NCBI GenBank assembly: GCA_051650265.1
Contig: JBOFIR010000166.1
Span: 1 to 35,792 of the forward strand
Direction of reading: 5' to 3'
From: JBOFEH01 sp051650265
Lineage (GTDB): Bacteria > Bacillota > Clostridia > Lachnospirales > Cellulosilyticaceae
DNA: 35,792 nt
Part shown: positions 1-7,464 of the stretch, piece by piece
Position numbering within the stretch: position 1 is the stretch's first letter
Layout: each line of letters opens with the position of its first letter
The notes under the pieces: generated by a model
Told to the model about the DNA's origin: nothing
Seen by the model: only the letters and a program-made list of their open reading frames with translations
Databases searched by the model: none
Position numbers and translations under genes: made by a program

Positions 1-1
1 T

Positions 2-661
2 TATGAACAAGGTATGGCGGCAGACAAGGGATTATTAGAGCAACTTACCCTTGATGAAGTCTCGCAGATAAGAATTGGGCATACCTATGACATGATTGAG
101 TTGGTGGATTGGCAGATTGGTGAGATTATCAAGACATTGAAAGAAGAAGGGATTTATGAAGAGACCATTCTCGTCTTCCTATCAGATCACGGGGAATTGC
201 TAGGTGATCATGGACTTTGGCGAAAAGGGAATGCCCTGTATGAGGGGCTGATTAATATTCCTTTTATTGTGGTAGATCATGTCCAAAAAAATCAGGTCAG
301 TCATCAGATGGTTTCAACAATAGATCTCGTACCTACATTGTGTGATCTCCTTGAAATAGAAGTACCATCTTATGTCGATGGCAAAAGTGTGTATGCAAAA
401 GAGCGTGAGGCATATTGTCTTGTTGAGTATCGACCACAGGCTGATACCTGTACATATGCCTTGATCTCTAACCAATTTAAGTATATCCGCTATCAAAATG
501 GAGAACACGAGCTGACAGCGTTGAAGGAAGATCCTGAAGAGCGCATCAATCAGGTCAATGTGGCTGACTATCAGGCAATTGTCCTTCAGATGCAACGACA
601 ATTGCTCGATCAACTTATCAAAAACTATCCAAACAGGACACAAAAGCAGTTTGCTTATTAA
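2..661 (+). CDS. Sulfatase (S1 family), C-terminal part, 5' end outside window
   Basis: This is the C-terminal part of a type I sulfatase, an enzyme that hydrolyses sulfate esters, here probably on a glycan. The reading frame is open to the left edge, so the N-terminus is missing; the CxPSR/CxAxR motif whose Cys or Ser becomes formylglycine should lie upstream and cannot be checked. The visible evidence is the metal-binding segment SDHGELLGDHG (about residues 60-70 of the visible part), a downstream Lys-containing stretch (GLWRKGNALYEG) and the usual C-terminal segment with VSTIDLVPTLCDLLEI. The first ATG in view (14) is internal to the domain and is not a start. Only 21 bases separate its stop from the GH3 gene, so the two very likely share a transcript and act on the same sulfated or decorated oligosaccharide. 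The substrate cannot be told from this fragment. Confidence 0.88.
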   Translation, partial: YEQGMAADKGLLEQLTLDEVSQIRIGHTYDMIELVDWQIGEIIKTLKEEGIYEETILVFLSDHGELLGDHGLWRKGNALYEGLINIPFIVVDHVQKNQVSHQMVSTIDLVPTLCDLLEIEVPSYVDGKSVYAKEREAYCLVEYRPQADTCTYALISNQFKYIRYQNGEHELTALKEDPEERINQVNVADYQAIVLQMQRQLLDQLIKNYPNRTQKQFAY

Positions 662-682
662 AGAAAAGGAGTAGGTCAAAAG

Positions 683-2815
683 ATGAATCAAAAGCGAATA
701 GAAGCATATAAGGTAGCGGCAGCAGCACTGGTCGCCCAAATGACACTGGAAGAAAAGGTGAGTCAATTGCGTCATGAGTCATTGCCGATTAAGCGGTTGG
801 GAATTGCGGCATATAACTGGTGGAATGAAGCGTTACATGGCGTAGCGAGAGCAGGGGTGGCGACGATGTTTCCTCAAGCAATCGGATTGGCAGCAACATT
901 TGATGAGACACTGATGCAGACAATCGGTGATGTGATTGCAACAGAGGGGCGCATCAAATATCAGATTGCACAAAGTTACCAAGATCGCGGGATTTACAAG
1001 GGGCTCACATTCTGGTCACCTAATATCAATATTTTTAGAGATCCAAGATGGGGCAGAGGTCATGAGACGTACGGAGAAGATCCCTATCTTACCGCGCGTA
1101 TGGGGGTTGCTTTTATTAAGGGCCTTCAGGGAGAAGATGAAAACTATTTGAAATCAGCAGCATGTGCAAAACATTTTGCAGTACATAGTGGGCCGGAGGC
1201 ATGTCGTCATGAGTTTGATGCAGAGGTGAGTGCATATGATTTGTGGGACACGTATCTTCCAGCATTTGAAGTTTGTGTCCAGGAAGGTCAAGTAGAAGGG
1301 ATTATGGGGGCGTACAACAGGGTCAATGGTGAACCTGCTTGTGGGAGTCAGACACTCATCCGGGACATTTTGGAATCAAGATGGGGCTTTGAGGGATACT
1401 TTGTATCGGATTGTTGGGCAATCTCGGATTTTCATGAGTTTCATAAGATTACGAAGACAAGCGTGGAATCTGCAGCATTGGCGATTAACAATGGTTGTCA
1501 TCTCAACTGTGGGGTGACATACCTCTATGTACAGCAAGCTTATGAAGCAGGACTTGTAGATATGGAAACTATCGATGAAGCTGTGACACGTGTAGTGGCC
1601 ACACGAATGAAGTTAGGTATTTTGGGAGATGAAGATCAGGTGTATAGTGATTTAGACCCGACACTACTGGATTGTAGAGCCCACAATGATCTGGCAAAAG
1701 AAGCGGCTGCAAAATCTATGGTACTGCTCAAAAATGATGGCATACTCCCCCTAGACCCACAAAAGATAGGGACAATTGGGGTGATCGGCCCAAATAGTGA
1801 TAGCAGAGAGGCGCTTATCGGAAATTATAGTGGCACAGCTTCACGTTATATCACACCATTAGAGGGAATTCAAGATGCTGTAGGGAATCAGGTGAAAGTC
1901 TATTACTCAGAGGGATGTCACCTGTATAAAAAACCTGATCCAGGACAATGTGCACATCTGCCAACACTTTCAGAAGCAGTGCATGTGGCCAAACAATCTG
2001 ATGTAGTAATCCTATGCCTTGGTTTAGATGCGACGATTGAGGGGGAAGCGGGTGATGCATCCAATGAATTTGGGTCTGGTGATAAGATGACACTTGATCT
2101 ACCTGGTTATCAGCAGACATTATTAGAAGCAGTTGTCGCAGAAGGAAAGCCAACAGTAGTGGTACTGCTGAGTGGAAGTGCACTGGGGGTTAAGTTTGCG
2201 AATGATCACTGTGGTGCCATTATTCAAGGCTGGTATCCTGGCGCTGGTGGTGGTGAGGTATTGGCCAATATCTTGTTTGGGAAAGTAAGCCCATCGGGGA
2301 GGTTGCCTGTAACTTTCTATACAGGTATTGAGCAGCTGCCTGCCTTCGAAGATTATAGTATGGTGGGACGCACTTATAGATATCTTGAAGAGGAGCCACT
2401 CTATCCTTTTGGTTATGGACTGAGCTATACAGAGTTTGACTATCGCAATGTAGCAAGTGATAGACAGACATTAGGAAGTGGTGAGAAGGTCACTGTGACT
2501 GTAGAAGTAGTGAATGTAGGACAGGAAGATGCTGATGAAGTGGTTCAAGTCTATAGTCGCTGTGAGAATCGTCAGCTTAAGGCCCCTGTGTTCAAACTCT
2601 GTGGGATGAAGCGTATACATTTGAAAGCAGGTGAAGGAACAACCTGTACCTTTGTGCTAGATGAAAGCTGTGTGACTTTAATTGATGAGGCTGGAAATCC
2701 GTACATACCAGAGACGTTGTTTAACTTATATGTAGGCGGGCAGCAACCTGATGCAAGAAGTCGTACTTTGACTGGCAAAGAGCCATTATGTATTCAGATT
2801 CTAGGAAAAGCTTAG
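683..2815 (+). CDS. GH3 beta-glycosidase (beta-xylosidase/beta-glucosidase type)
   Basis: A retaining exo-beta-glycosidase of family GH3, 710 residues, with the usual three-part layout: an N-terminal TIM-barrel domain with TMFPQAIGLAATFD and the KHFAVHSGPE substrate-binding segment, an alpha/beta sandwich domain, and a C-terminal fibronectin-III-like domain (about residues 600-690). The nucleophile should be Asp243 in VSDCW. Cys rather than Trp directly after SD and the short N-terminus resemble the beta-xylosidase/arabinofuranosidase branch, but GH3 specificity is hard to read from sequence. No signal peptide is visible, so it should be cytoplasmic. The ATG is preceded by an AAAGGAG ribosome site. 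It follows the sulfatase gene closely, suggesting desulfation followed by removal of terminal beta-linked sugars. Beta-glucosidase or N-acetylglucosaminidase activity are alternatives. Confidence 0.93.
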   Translation: MNQKRIEAYKVAAAALVAQMTLEEKVSQLRHESLPIKRLGIAAYNWWNEALHGVARAGVATMFPQAIGLAATFDETLMQTIGDVIATEGRIKYQIAQSYQDRGIYKGLTFWSPNINIFRDPRWGRGHETYGEDPYLTARMGVAFIKGLQGEDENYLKSAACAKHFAVHSGPEACRHEFDAEVSAYDLWDTYLPAFEVCVQEGQVEGIMGAYNRVNGEPACGSQTLIRDILESRWGFEGYFVSDCWAISDFHEFHKITKTSVESAALAINNGCHLNCGVTYLYVQQAYEAGLVDMETIDEAVTRVVATRMKLGILGDEDQVYSDLDPTLLDCRAHNDLAKEAAAKSMVLLKNDGILPLDPQKIGTIGVIGPNSDSREALIGNYSGTASRYITPLEGIQDAVGNQVKVYYSEGCHLYKKPDPGQCAHLPTLSEAVHVAKQSDVVILCLGLDATIEGEAGDASNEFGSGDKMTLDLPGYQQTLLEAVVAEGKPTVVVLLSGSALGVKFANDHCGAIIQGWYPGAGGGEVLANILFGKVSPSGRLPVTFYTGIEQLPAFEDYSMVGRTYRYLEEEPLYPFGYGLSYTEFDYRNVASDRQTLGSGEKVTVTVEVVNVGQEDADEVVQVYSRCENRQLKAPVFKLCGMKRIHLKAGEGTTCTFVLDESCVTLIDEAGNPYIPETLFNLYVGGQQPDARSRTLTGKEPLCIQILGKA

Positions 2816-2823
2816 CCTATATA

Positions 2824-2854
2824 AAAGGGTAACCACTTTGAGTGGTTACCCTTT
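2824..2854. terminator. Bidirectional hairpin terminator between convergent genes
   Basis: A perfect 14-bp stem (2824-2837 with 2841-2854) and a TTG loop sit just after the GH3 stop and before the stop of the convergent URO-D-like gene. The A-rich left flank and the T-rich right flank would let it end transcription from both sides. Confidence 0.85.
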
Positions 2855-2870
2855 AGGTTTGTAGAAAAAT

Positions 2871-3935
2871 TTACTTAAAGCTTCTACAGGCTTCTATATA
2901 GGCCTTGACATTTTCCCAAGGGACTTCTGGTTCAAGAAGATGGGTAGGGGCTACAAGTAGACCACCACGGTCGCCAGCTATTTCTAAGTTCTTGTAGACC
3001 TCGCGCCTCACATCATCAGGAGAGCCAAAAGGCATAGTTGTTTGTGTACCAATTGTGCCGTGGAATGAAAGATGATCTCCATAGGCTTCATGAATGGCTT
3101 TGAAATCCATACATTCAGGTTGGACAGGGTTGAGCACATCGATCCCAATATCAATAAGGTCAGGGATGAAAGGCTCAACATAGCCACAGGAATGATAGAA
3201 GATTATAATGTTAGGGTTGATGGCCTTAGCAGCAGCGATCACTTGCTTGATCCTTGGTTTGATCCAAGTGCGATAGAGGTCTTGGCTCATGAGAATGGTC
3301 TTTTGCATACCAATATCATCACCTAAGAAGAGTACATCCACCCCAGCTTTGACATAGTTTTGAGCACGTGTGATTGCTGCTTGTGTGACAACGTCTAATA
3401 GACATTCTGCCATAGGATCTTCCATCATCATATCTACCATCAGATTTTCCATACCGCGCATATACCAAGCAGTCTCCCAGATTGTGCACTGCATGCTACC
3501 AACAGCAATCAGATCTTGTGCATGAAGCCACTGCACATCTTCTAGCATATACTCAGGCACATCGGATGCAAACTGTGGAAACGGATAGGCGTGGATTTGT
3601 TCGATGCTATCAAAGTTAGCCATGGGATGAAGCATTCGCGTCATATGTTTGGCTGCAGCGCTACCAGGCTCATTGCCAATACCCCAGTCATCAAGCGTTG
3701 TACCAGGCTTAAGTGGTAAGGTATGATAAGGAAGGAACCGAGATGGATCAGAATGAATCGGGGACTGCCCACGTATGCCGCGTTCAATCATATGAAAATA
3801 TGTAGGATAGTCCACATCGGTCTGCTCGTGCAGATGGTACTGTGCAACGAGGGATGGACATAGACTGAAGCTCACAGGCATACGTTCATAGCCAGTACGT
3901 TTGATGATAGAAAGAAAATTTTCTCTATTGTTCAT
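2871..3935 (-). CDS. Uroporphyrinogen decarboxylase-like (URO-D/MtaA superfamily) protein
   Basis: A 354-residue TIM-barrel protein of the URO-D superfamily, which includes HemE and the cobamide/corrinoid methyltransferases MtaA and CmuA. Visible signs are FYHSCGYVEPFIPDL, NPVQPEC, HGTIGTQTTMPFG and a C-terminal VAPTHLLEPEVPWENV. The HSC motif plus later Cys/His residues are compatible with a zinc site as in the methyltransferase branch. The arginine-rich RQAGR segment of true HemE is absent from the N-terminus, and no haem genes are near, so haem synthesis is unlikely. The start is the ATG at 3935, which has GGAGG five bases upstream; an in-frame TTG at 3947 would lie on top of that site. 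The gene is divergent from an AraC-type regulator and convergent with a GH3 gene. Such proteins occur in clostridial sugar clusters, but their reaction is not known to me. Confidence 0.85.
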   Translation of the reverse strand: MNNRENFLSIIKRTGYERMPVSFSLCPSLVAQYHLHEQTDVDYPTYFHMIERGIRGQSPIHSDPSRFLPYHTLPLKPGTTLDDWGIGNEPGSAAAKHMTRMLHPMANFDSIEQIHAYPFPQFASDVPEYMLEDVQWLHAQDLIAVGSMQCTIWETAWYMRGMENLMVDMMMEDPMAECLLDVVTQAAITRAQNYVKAGVDVLFLGDDIGMQKTILMSQDLYRTWIKPRIKQVIAAAKAINPNIIIFYHSCGYVEPFIPDLIDIGIDVLNPVQPECMDFKAIHEAYGDHLSFHGTIGTQTTMPFGSPDDVRREVYKNLEIAGDRGGLLVAPTHLLEPEVPWENVKAYIEACRSFK

Positions 3936-3989
3936 AATAACCTCCAAAATATGATATAAGAAAATAGTAACGTGAAAAACAAGAGAGCA

Positions 3990-4016
3990 ACATGTTGAGA
4001 GTGGGAATCAACATGT
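3990..4016. promoter_or_regulatory. 9-bp inverted repeat upstream of the araC-type gene
   Basis: ACATGTTGA (3990-3998) and TCAACATGT (4008-4016) form a perfect inverted repeat with a 9-base spacer, placed between the divergent URO-D-like gene and the AraC-type regulator, ending 22 bases before the regulator's ATG. It could be an operator read by the regulator or a short mRNA hairpin; the sequence alone does not decide. Confidence 0.5.
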
Positions 4017-4038
4017 GCTATTTGGGAAAGGTGAGAAC

Positions 4039-4878
4039 ATGATTCATATTCCGAAAGACTATTATAAAAAAGATACTGCCCATCAAGTGGTAGGTAGTAA
4101 TGCCCAATATGGGAGTATTTCCTGTGGTTTTCTACACAAAAAAACAGAGAAGGAAAGTAATAGAGATACGCTATTTGAAAACTATGGGGGGCTCCTTATT
4201 TTAGATGGAAAAGGGGTGCATGTGACAGAGCACGGTGTGGAATACCCCCTCTATCCTGGGTGTTTCGTCCAAAGGCTACCTGGTAAGCGTCATGATACAT
4301 ATGTTGAAGGCGATGGGAGGTGGCTTGAATTTTTTATTTGCTTTGGGAAAGAAGTTTTTGAAAATATGGTACATTTAGGGATGGCCACACAAGAGGAAGA
4401 GGTACTCTATCCGGGGATAAGTTACGGCATGCTTCAGAAGATGGATGATCTACTTACGCGTTTTAAGACTGTGCCGAAGAAAGAAATCCCTTTGGTGTTA
4501 TTTGAGTGTCAACAAATCATTTATCAAATCTGGATGCTGCATCAGCAGAATATGGGTGGGGAAGAGCGGCTTGCAGATGATATGTGTATGGTGCTCAAGA
4601 AGTATAGTACATCTCGAAAATCCTTGGAGGAAATTTGCAAAGAACTTAATATGGGGTATGAGAGTTTTAGGAAGGTGTTCAAGGAACATGTTGGTCTATC
4701 ACCCCAGCGCTATATTTTGCAAGAAAGAATTAATCTTGCAAAAACGAAGCTCCTAGACGAGCAGTATACGATCAAAGAAATAGCTATCCAGCTAGGTTAT
4801 AGTGACCCATTTTCTTTTTCAAAACAGTTTAAAGAATTCACGGGAATTTCTCCAAAGAATTTTAGGGAAAGCTATTAA
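4039..4878 (+). CDS. AraC family transcriptional regulator
   Basis: A 279-residue AraC/XylS-type regulator. The N-terminal part (about 20-110) reads as a cupin-like ligand domain, with LLILDGKGVH and PLYPGCFVQRLPGKRH. The C-terminal about 95 residues carry the two helix-turn-helix units, SLEEICKELNMGYESFRKVF and IKEIAIQLGYSDPFSFSKQF, ending with the typical FTGISPKNFR. I place the start at the ATG at 4039, which is preceded by an AAAGGTGAG ribosome site; the in-frame GTG at 4015 has no good site and would run over the inverted repeat. It is divergent from the URO-D-like gene, the common arrangement for an AraC-type activator and its target, so it probably controls that gene and perhaps others nearby. 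The inducer is likely a sugar but is not identifiable. Confidence 0.92.
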   Translation: MIHIPKDYYKKDTAHQVVGSNAQYGSISCGFLHKKTEKESNRDTLFENYGGLLILDGKGVHVTEHGVEYPLYPGCFVQRLPGKRHDTYVEGDGRWLEFFICFGKEVFENMVHLGMATQEEEVLYPGISYGMLQKMDDLLTRFKTVPKKEIPLVLFECQQIIYQIWMLHQQNMGGEERLADDMCMVLKKYSTSRKSLEEICKELNMGYESFRKVFKEHVGLSPQRYILQERINLAKTKLLDEQYTIKEIAIQLGYSDPFSFSKQFKEFTGISPKNFRESY

Positions 4879-4884
4879 GAAAAT

Positions 4885-4912
4885 TTGACTACATACTAAA
4901 AAACTATATAAT
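4885..4912 (+). promoter_or_regulatory. Predicted sigma-A promoter of the SLH protein gene
   Basis: TTGACT at 4885-4890, a 16-base spacer and TATAAT at 4907-4912 give a strong vegetative-type promoter, about 70 bases before the GTG start at 4982. It begins directly after the AraC stop, so the SLH gene is probably transcribed on its own. Confidence 0.7.
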
Positions 4913-4981
4913 GGAAGAATGTAATAATATGGGGAAAAGCAGACTTTAAGAAGACATCTAGGAGACAGACGGAGGTATAAC

Positions 4982-6952
4982 GTGAAAAAATTTAAAACAA
5001 AAATGATGGCAGGGATACTTGCAGCTACAGTAGCCATGCAACTTTATGGCGTGGAGGTGGCGCCTGAGCAGGGGCAAACGGAAGGACTGACGCCTAGTGA
5101 AGTAACGCAAATGCAAGAGGGGAGCCAAACCGAGCACCTTACGGATGCGATGGAAGCTTTTGAAGAAAGTGGGATGGTCAATCTGTTCACTAGGTTAAGT
5201 AGGCGAGAACAGAAAAAGTGGGACAAACAGATTAATATACCAGGTGTAATCCGAGAAGCGGTGGACATACCCTATCAAATAAGTGGGATCTATGAGATTG
5301 GTGTACAACAATATTATGTATTAGGATGGGGAGAAAATGTCCAGCAGGAGGCAGATGGTATTTTTCAATTGATACTCACTCAAGAAGATGATCAGTATTT
5401 CACAACTTATCATACCTATCCAAGCGAAACAATTCTCACAGTAGAGGCGCTCGCACTTTACCAAGTTGCAGAGCAAGAAGAAAGTAATGTTACCATAGCC
5501 TATGATGAGGTCAATCAGTTAAGTGACGTAGGTGAGTACGTTGAGTATTTAGATGAAGCGATTACCCAAAGTGGGCAGGAGGCAATCAATGATACTGCAA
5601 AAGATAAAGTGACGCAGTATGTGCAGTATGCCATTGAAGAACTAGCGTCTGAGTCGATGACTGCAGAGGATAATACGATTCGCGTAGAAGTGGATCTACT
5701 CGGTCAGATGAAAGAGGGCGTTGTCAAAGCACGACGTGCATTTGAGTCTTTGTTGAAGGAGAAGGAAGTGAGCTTTAACAAAGATCTCAACACCATTCTC
5801 AAGGTGCAGACACAAAAAGTGGATTTCAAAAAGCCAATTATCATTGAGCTACCACAGCAGTTTGATAGGCTAGAAGAAATCACAGGGCTTAGAATCTTAT
5901 TAGATGACCAAAGTTATATTTATATTGAGAGTAAGGATTTTAATGCAGTAGCAGGATTGACAATCAAGCTTGAACGTATGAAGGATAAGAAGACGTATGA
6001 CATTACATTTTTAAGTCCAGAAGGGGAAGTGATCCCGCAGCTGGATCAAACGATTACTTTTGCCCTACCAGCAAAGGATGAGTTTACAACAGTCGTGGCA
6101 TCTTATAGCGATGAGGAGCAGAACTGGGGTGGGCAGTATGATGTTGCCTCTAAAACGATTGCATTTGGTACAAAGTATACAGGAAAGTACAAGATTGTAG
6201 ACCATACTGTAAAGATTAAAGACATTGTGGGATTACCAAGCAAACAACAGTCAGCTATTAAGTTTATGGTGTCCAAAGGGTATCTTACCCTAGAAAATGA
6301 GCGGTTTAATCCACAGGAAAGCTTTACCCGTTATGAATTTGCCGAAGCTTTAGTTAAAATGTTCTTCGCCTTAGATACATCCCTTACCACTTCGTTAAAA
6401 GATGTGCCTGAAGAAAGTCCGTATTATCCTTATGTGGCTTCGGGGGAAACCTATGAAATTATTAAAGGCTATGAAGATGGCACATTCAAAGGAGATGTTG
6501 CTATTTTGAGAGAACATGTTCTTTCACTATGTGCAAGAACGATTGCAGATCAAAAAGGTTATATATATCCTGAGAAAATTGAAGATTACATCAAGTTTGC
6601 AGATGTCAATCAGATTGGTGGATGGGCTATACAAGATATTGCACTTGCTGTACAAAGTGGGCTCATTAATGGTGGAGGTGTGCTTGCCCCAAAAGCAGAG
6701 ATTACAAAGGCTGAGAGTGCAGAAATCTTATATAAACTCTTTATGTTACTGTATGAAACGACACCTGGTGACCTTGCAGAGATTACAGTTAGCCAAACAA
6801 CATATGCTATTGGTGCTATTATACTTGTAGCATTATTGCTTTTATGGTTGATTGGAAGGCTTGTGAAGAAAAATAAAGTGATTATTACGATGATCATTTG
6901 TACAGGCGCGATCATACTGACAATGATTATAGGTTTTAAAGGTGGCTTCTAA
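4982..6952 (+). CDS. Exported S-layer homology (SLH) domain protein with two C-terminal membrane helices
   Basis: A 656-residue exported protein. Residues 1-25 or so form a signal peptide (KKFKTKMMAGILAATVAMQL). The middle (about 60-400) is not a family I recognise; its end, with FALPAKDEFTTVVASYSDEE and NWGGQYD, resembles a region seen before SLH domains in clostridial surface proteins. Three SLH-like repeats follow at about 410-460, 472-525 and 540-593. Two hydrophobic segments then close the protein (about 607-627 and 632-651), separated by the basic run VKKNK. SLH domains normally bind pyruvylated secondary cell-wall polymer and do not need a membrane anchor, so this double attachment is unusual. 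The start is GTG with GGAGG upstream. It has its own promoter and no functional partner is obvious among its neighbours. Confidence 0.85.
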   Translation: MKKFKTKMMAGILAATVAMQLYGVEVAPEQGQTEGLTPSEVTQMQEGSQTEHLTDAMEAFEESGMVNLFTRLSRREQKKWDKQINIPGVIREAVDIPYQISGIYEIGVQQYYVLGWGENVQQEADGIFQLILTQEDDQYFTTYHTYPSETILTVEALALYQVAEQEESNVTIAYDEVNQLSDVGEYVEYLDEAITQSGQEAINDTAKDKVTQYVQYAIEELASESMTAEDNTIRVEVDLLGQMKEGVVKARRAFESLLKEKEVSFNKDLNTILKVQTQKVDFKKPIIIELPQQFDRLEEITGLRILLDDQSYIYIESKDFNAVAGLTIKLERMKDKKTYDITFLSPEGEVIPQLDQTITFALPAKDEFTTVVASYSDEEQNWGGQYDVASKTIAFGTKYTGKYKIVDHTVKIKDIVGLPSKQQSAIKFMVSKGYLTLENERFNPQESFTRYEFAEALVKMFFALDTSLTTSLKDVPEESPYYPYVASGETYEIIKGYEDGTFKGDVAILREHVLSLCARTIADQKGYIYPEKIEDYIKFADVNQIGGWAIQDIALAVQSGLINGGGVLAPKAEITKAESAEILYKLFMLLYETTPGDLAEITVSQTTYAIGAIILVALLLLWLIGRLVKKNKVIITMIICTGAIILTMIIGFKGGF

Positions 6953-7058
6953 TTCCCTCAAATAATTTTAAGCTTTATGAATAATTTGTGGTACAGCCTA
7001 TTATAAATAGTATAAGAAGATTGATTCATATTTAAAAATACAATGATGGGGGAAAATT

Positions 7059-7298
7059 ATGAAACAATTTTATTTTTGTGAGGCATGTAAACAAATTTTC
7101 AAGTCAAGTGATGCGTGCAGGTGTGATGGAAAGATCATCAAGCCTGTTAAATTAGGGACACCTGTGAATATTGTAGGAACTAAACTTAAAGGTAAGATTT
7201 ATCGTATGAAAGAGGATGCATTAGATGTCTTGATTACGAGTACTAAAAATAAAGGAATTCAAACGTACCCTATTGACCAAGTGAGAAAAGTTTTATAG
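7059..7298 (+). CDS. Small Cys-rich (zinc-ribbon-like) protein of unknown function
   Basis: A 79-residue protein, not recognised. The N-terminus has four cysteines as CEAC (residues 8-11) and, ten residues later, CRC (about 21-23), a pattern suited to binding one metal ion. The rest is basic and looks like a small beta-rich domain (VNIVGTKLKGKIYRMKEDALDVL). A GGGGG ribosome site precedes the ATG and a strong terminator follows, so it is a genuine single-gene unit. A nucleic-acid or ribosome-associated role would fit its size and charge, but nothing in the sequence proves it. Confidence 0.7.
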   Translation: MKQFYFCEACKQIFKSSDACRCDGKIIKPVKLGTPVNIVGTKLKGKIYRMKEDALDVLITSTKNKGIQTYPIDQVRKVL

Positions 7299-7309
7299 AA
7301 GAAACATAG

Positions 7310-7357
7310 ATACCTACTCAGGCTGCTTTATAAAAAGGCCAAGAGTAGGTATTTTTT
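7310..7357 (+). terminator. Rho-independent terminator after the small Cys-rich gene
   Basis: ATACCTACTC (7310-7319) pairs with GAGTAGGTAT (7343-7352), with a further short GGC/GCC pairing inside, followed by a run of T residues. It closes the 79-residue gene and isolates the helicase gene downstream. Confidence 0.85.
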
Positions 7358-7370
7358 ATGATACATAGCT

Positions 7371-7399
7371 TTGTCTAAAAATGAACATTATGTTAAAAT
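7371..7399 (+). promoter_or_regulatory. Predicted promoter of the helicase gene
   Basis: TTGTCT (7371-7376), a 17-base spacer and TAAAAT (7394-7399) make a reasonable vegetative promoter about 65 bases before the helicase ATG. A direct repeat of AGTTAA follows it at about 7407-7422. Confidence 0.5.
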
Positions 7400-7464
7400 G
7401 ATAAAGTTAATAAAAGTTAACTCTATAAATTAAAATAGATATTTATATAAAGAGAGAGGGCATC

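Noticed and set aside
314..775. 153-codon open frame on the minus strand
   Set aside because: It lies opposite the sulfatase and GH3 genes, has no ribosome site, and its hydrophobic product with many Leu/Cys/Ile residues is typical of an antisense shadow.
2871..3935. Annotation as HemE (haem synthesis)
   Set aside because: The N-terminal RQAGR motif of HemE is missing and no haem genes are nearby; the superfamily name only is supported.
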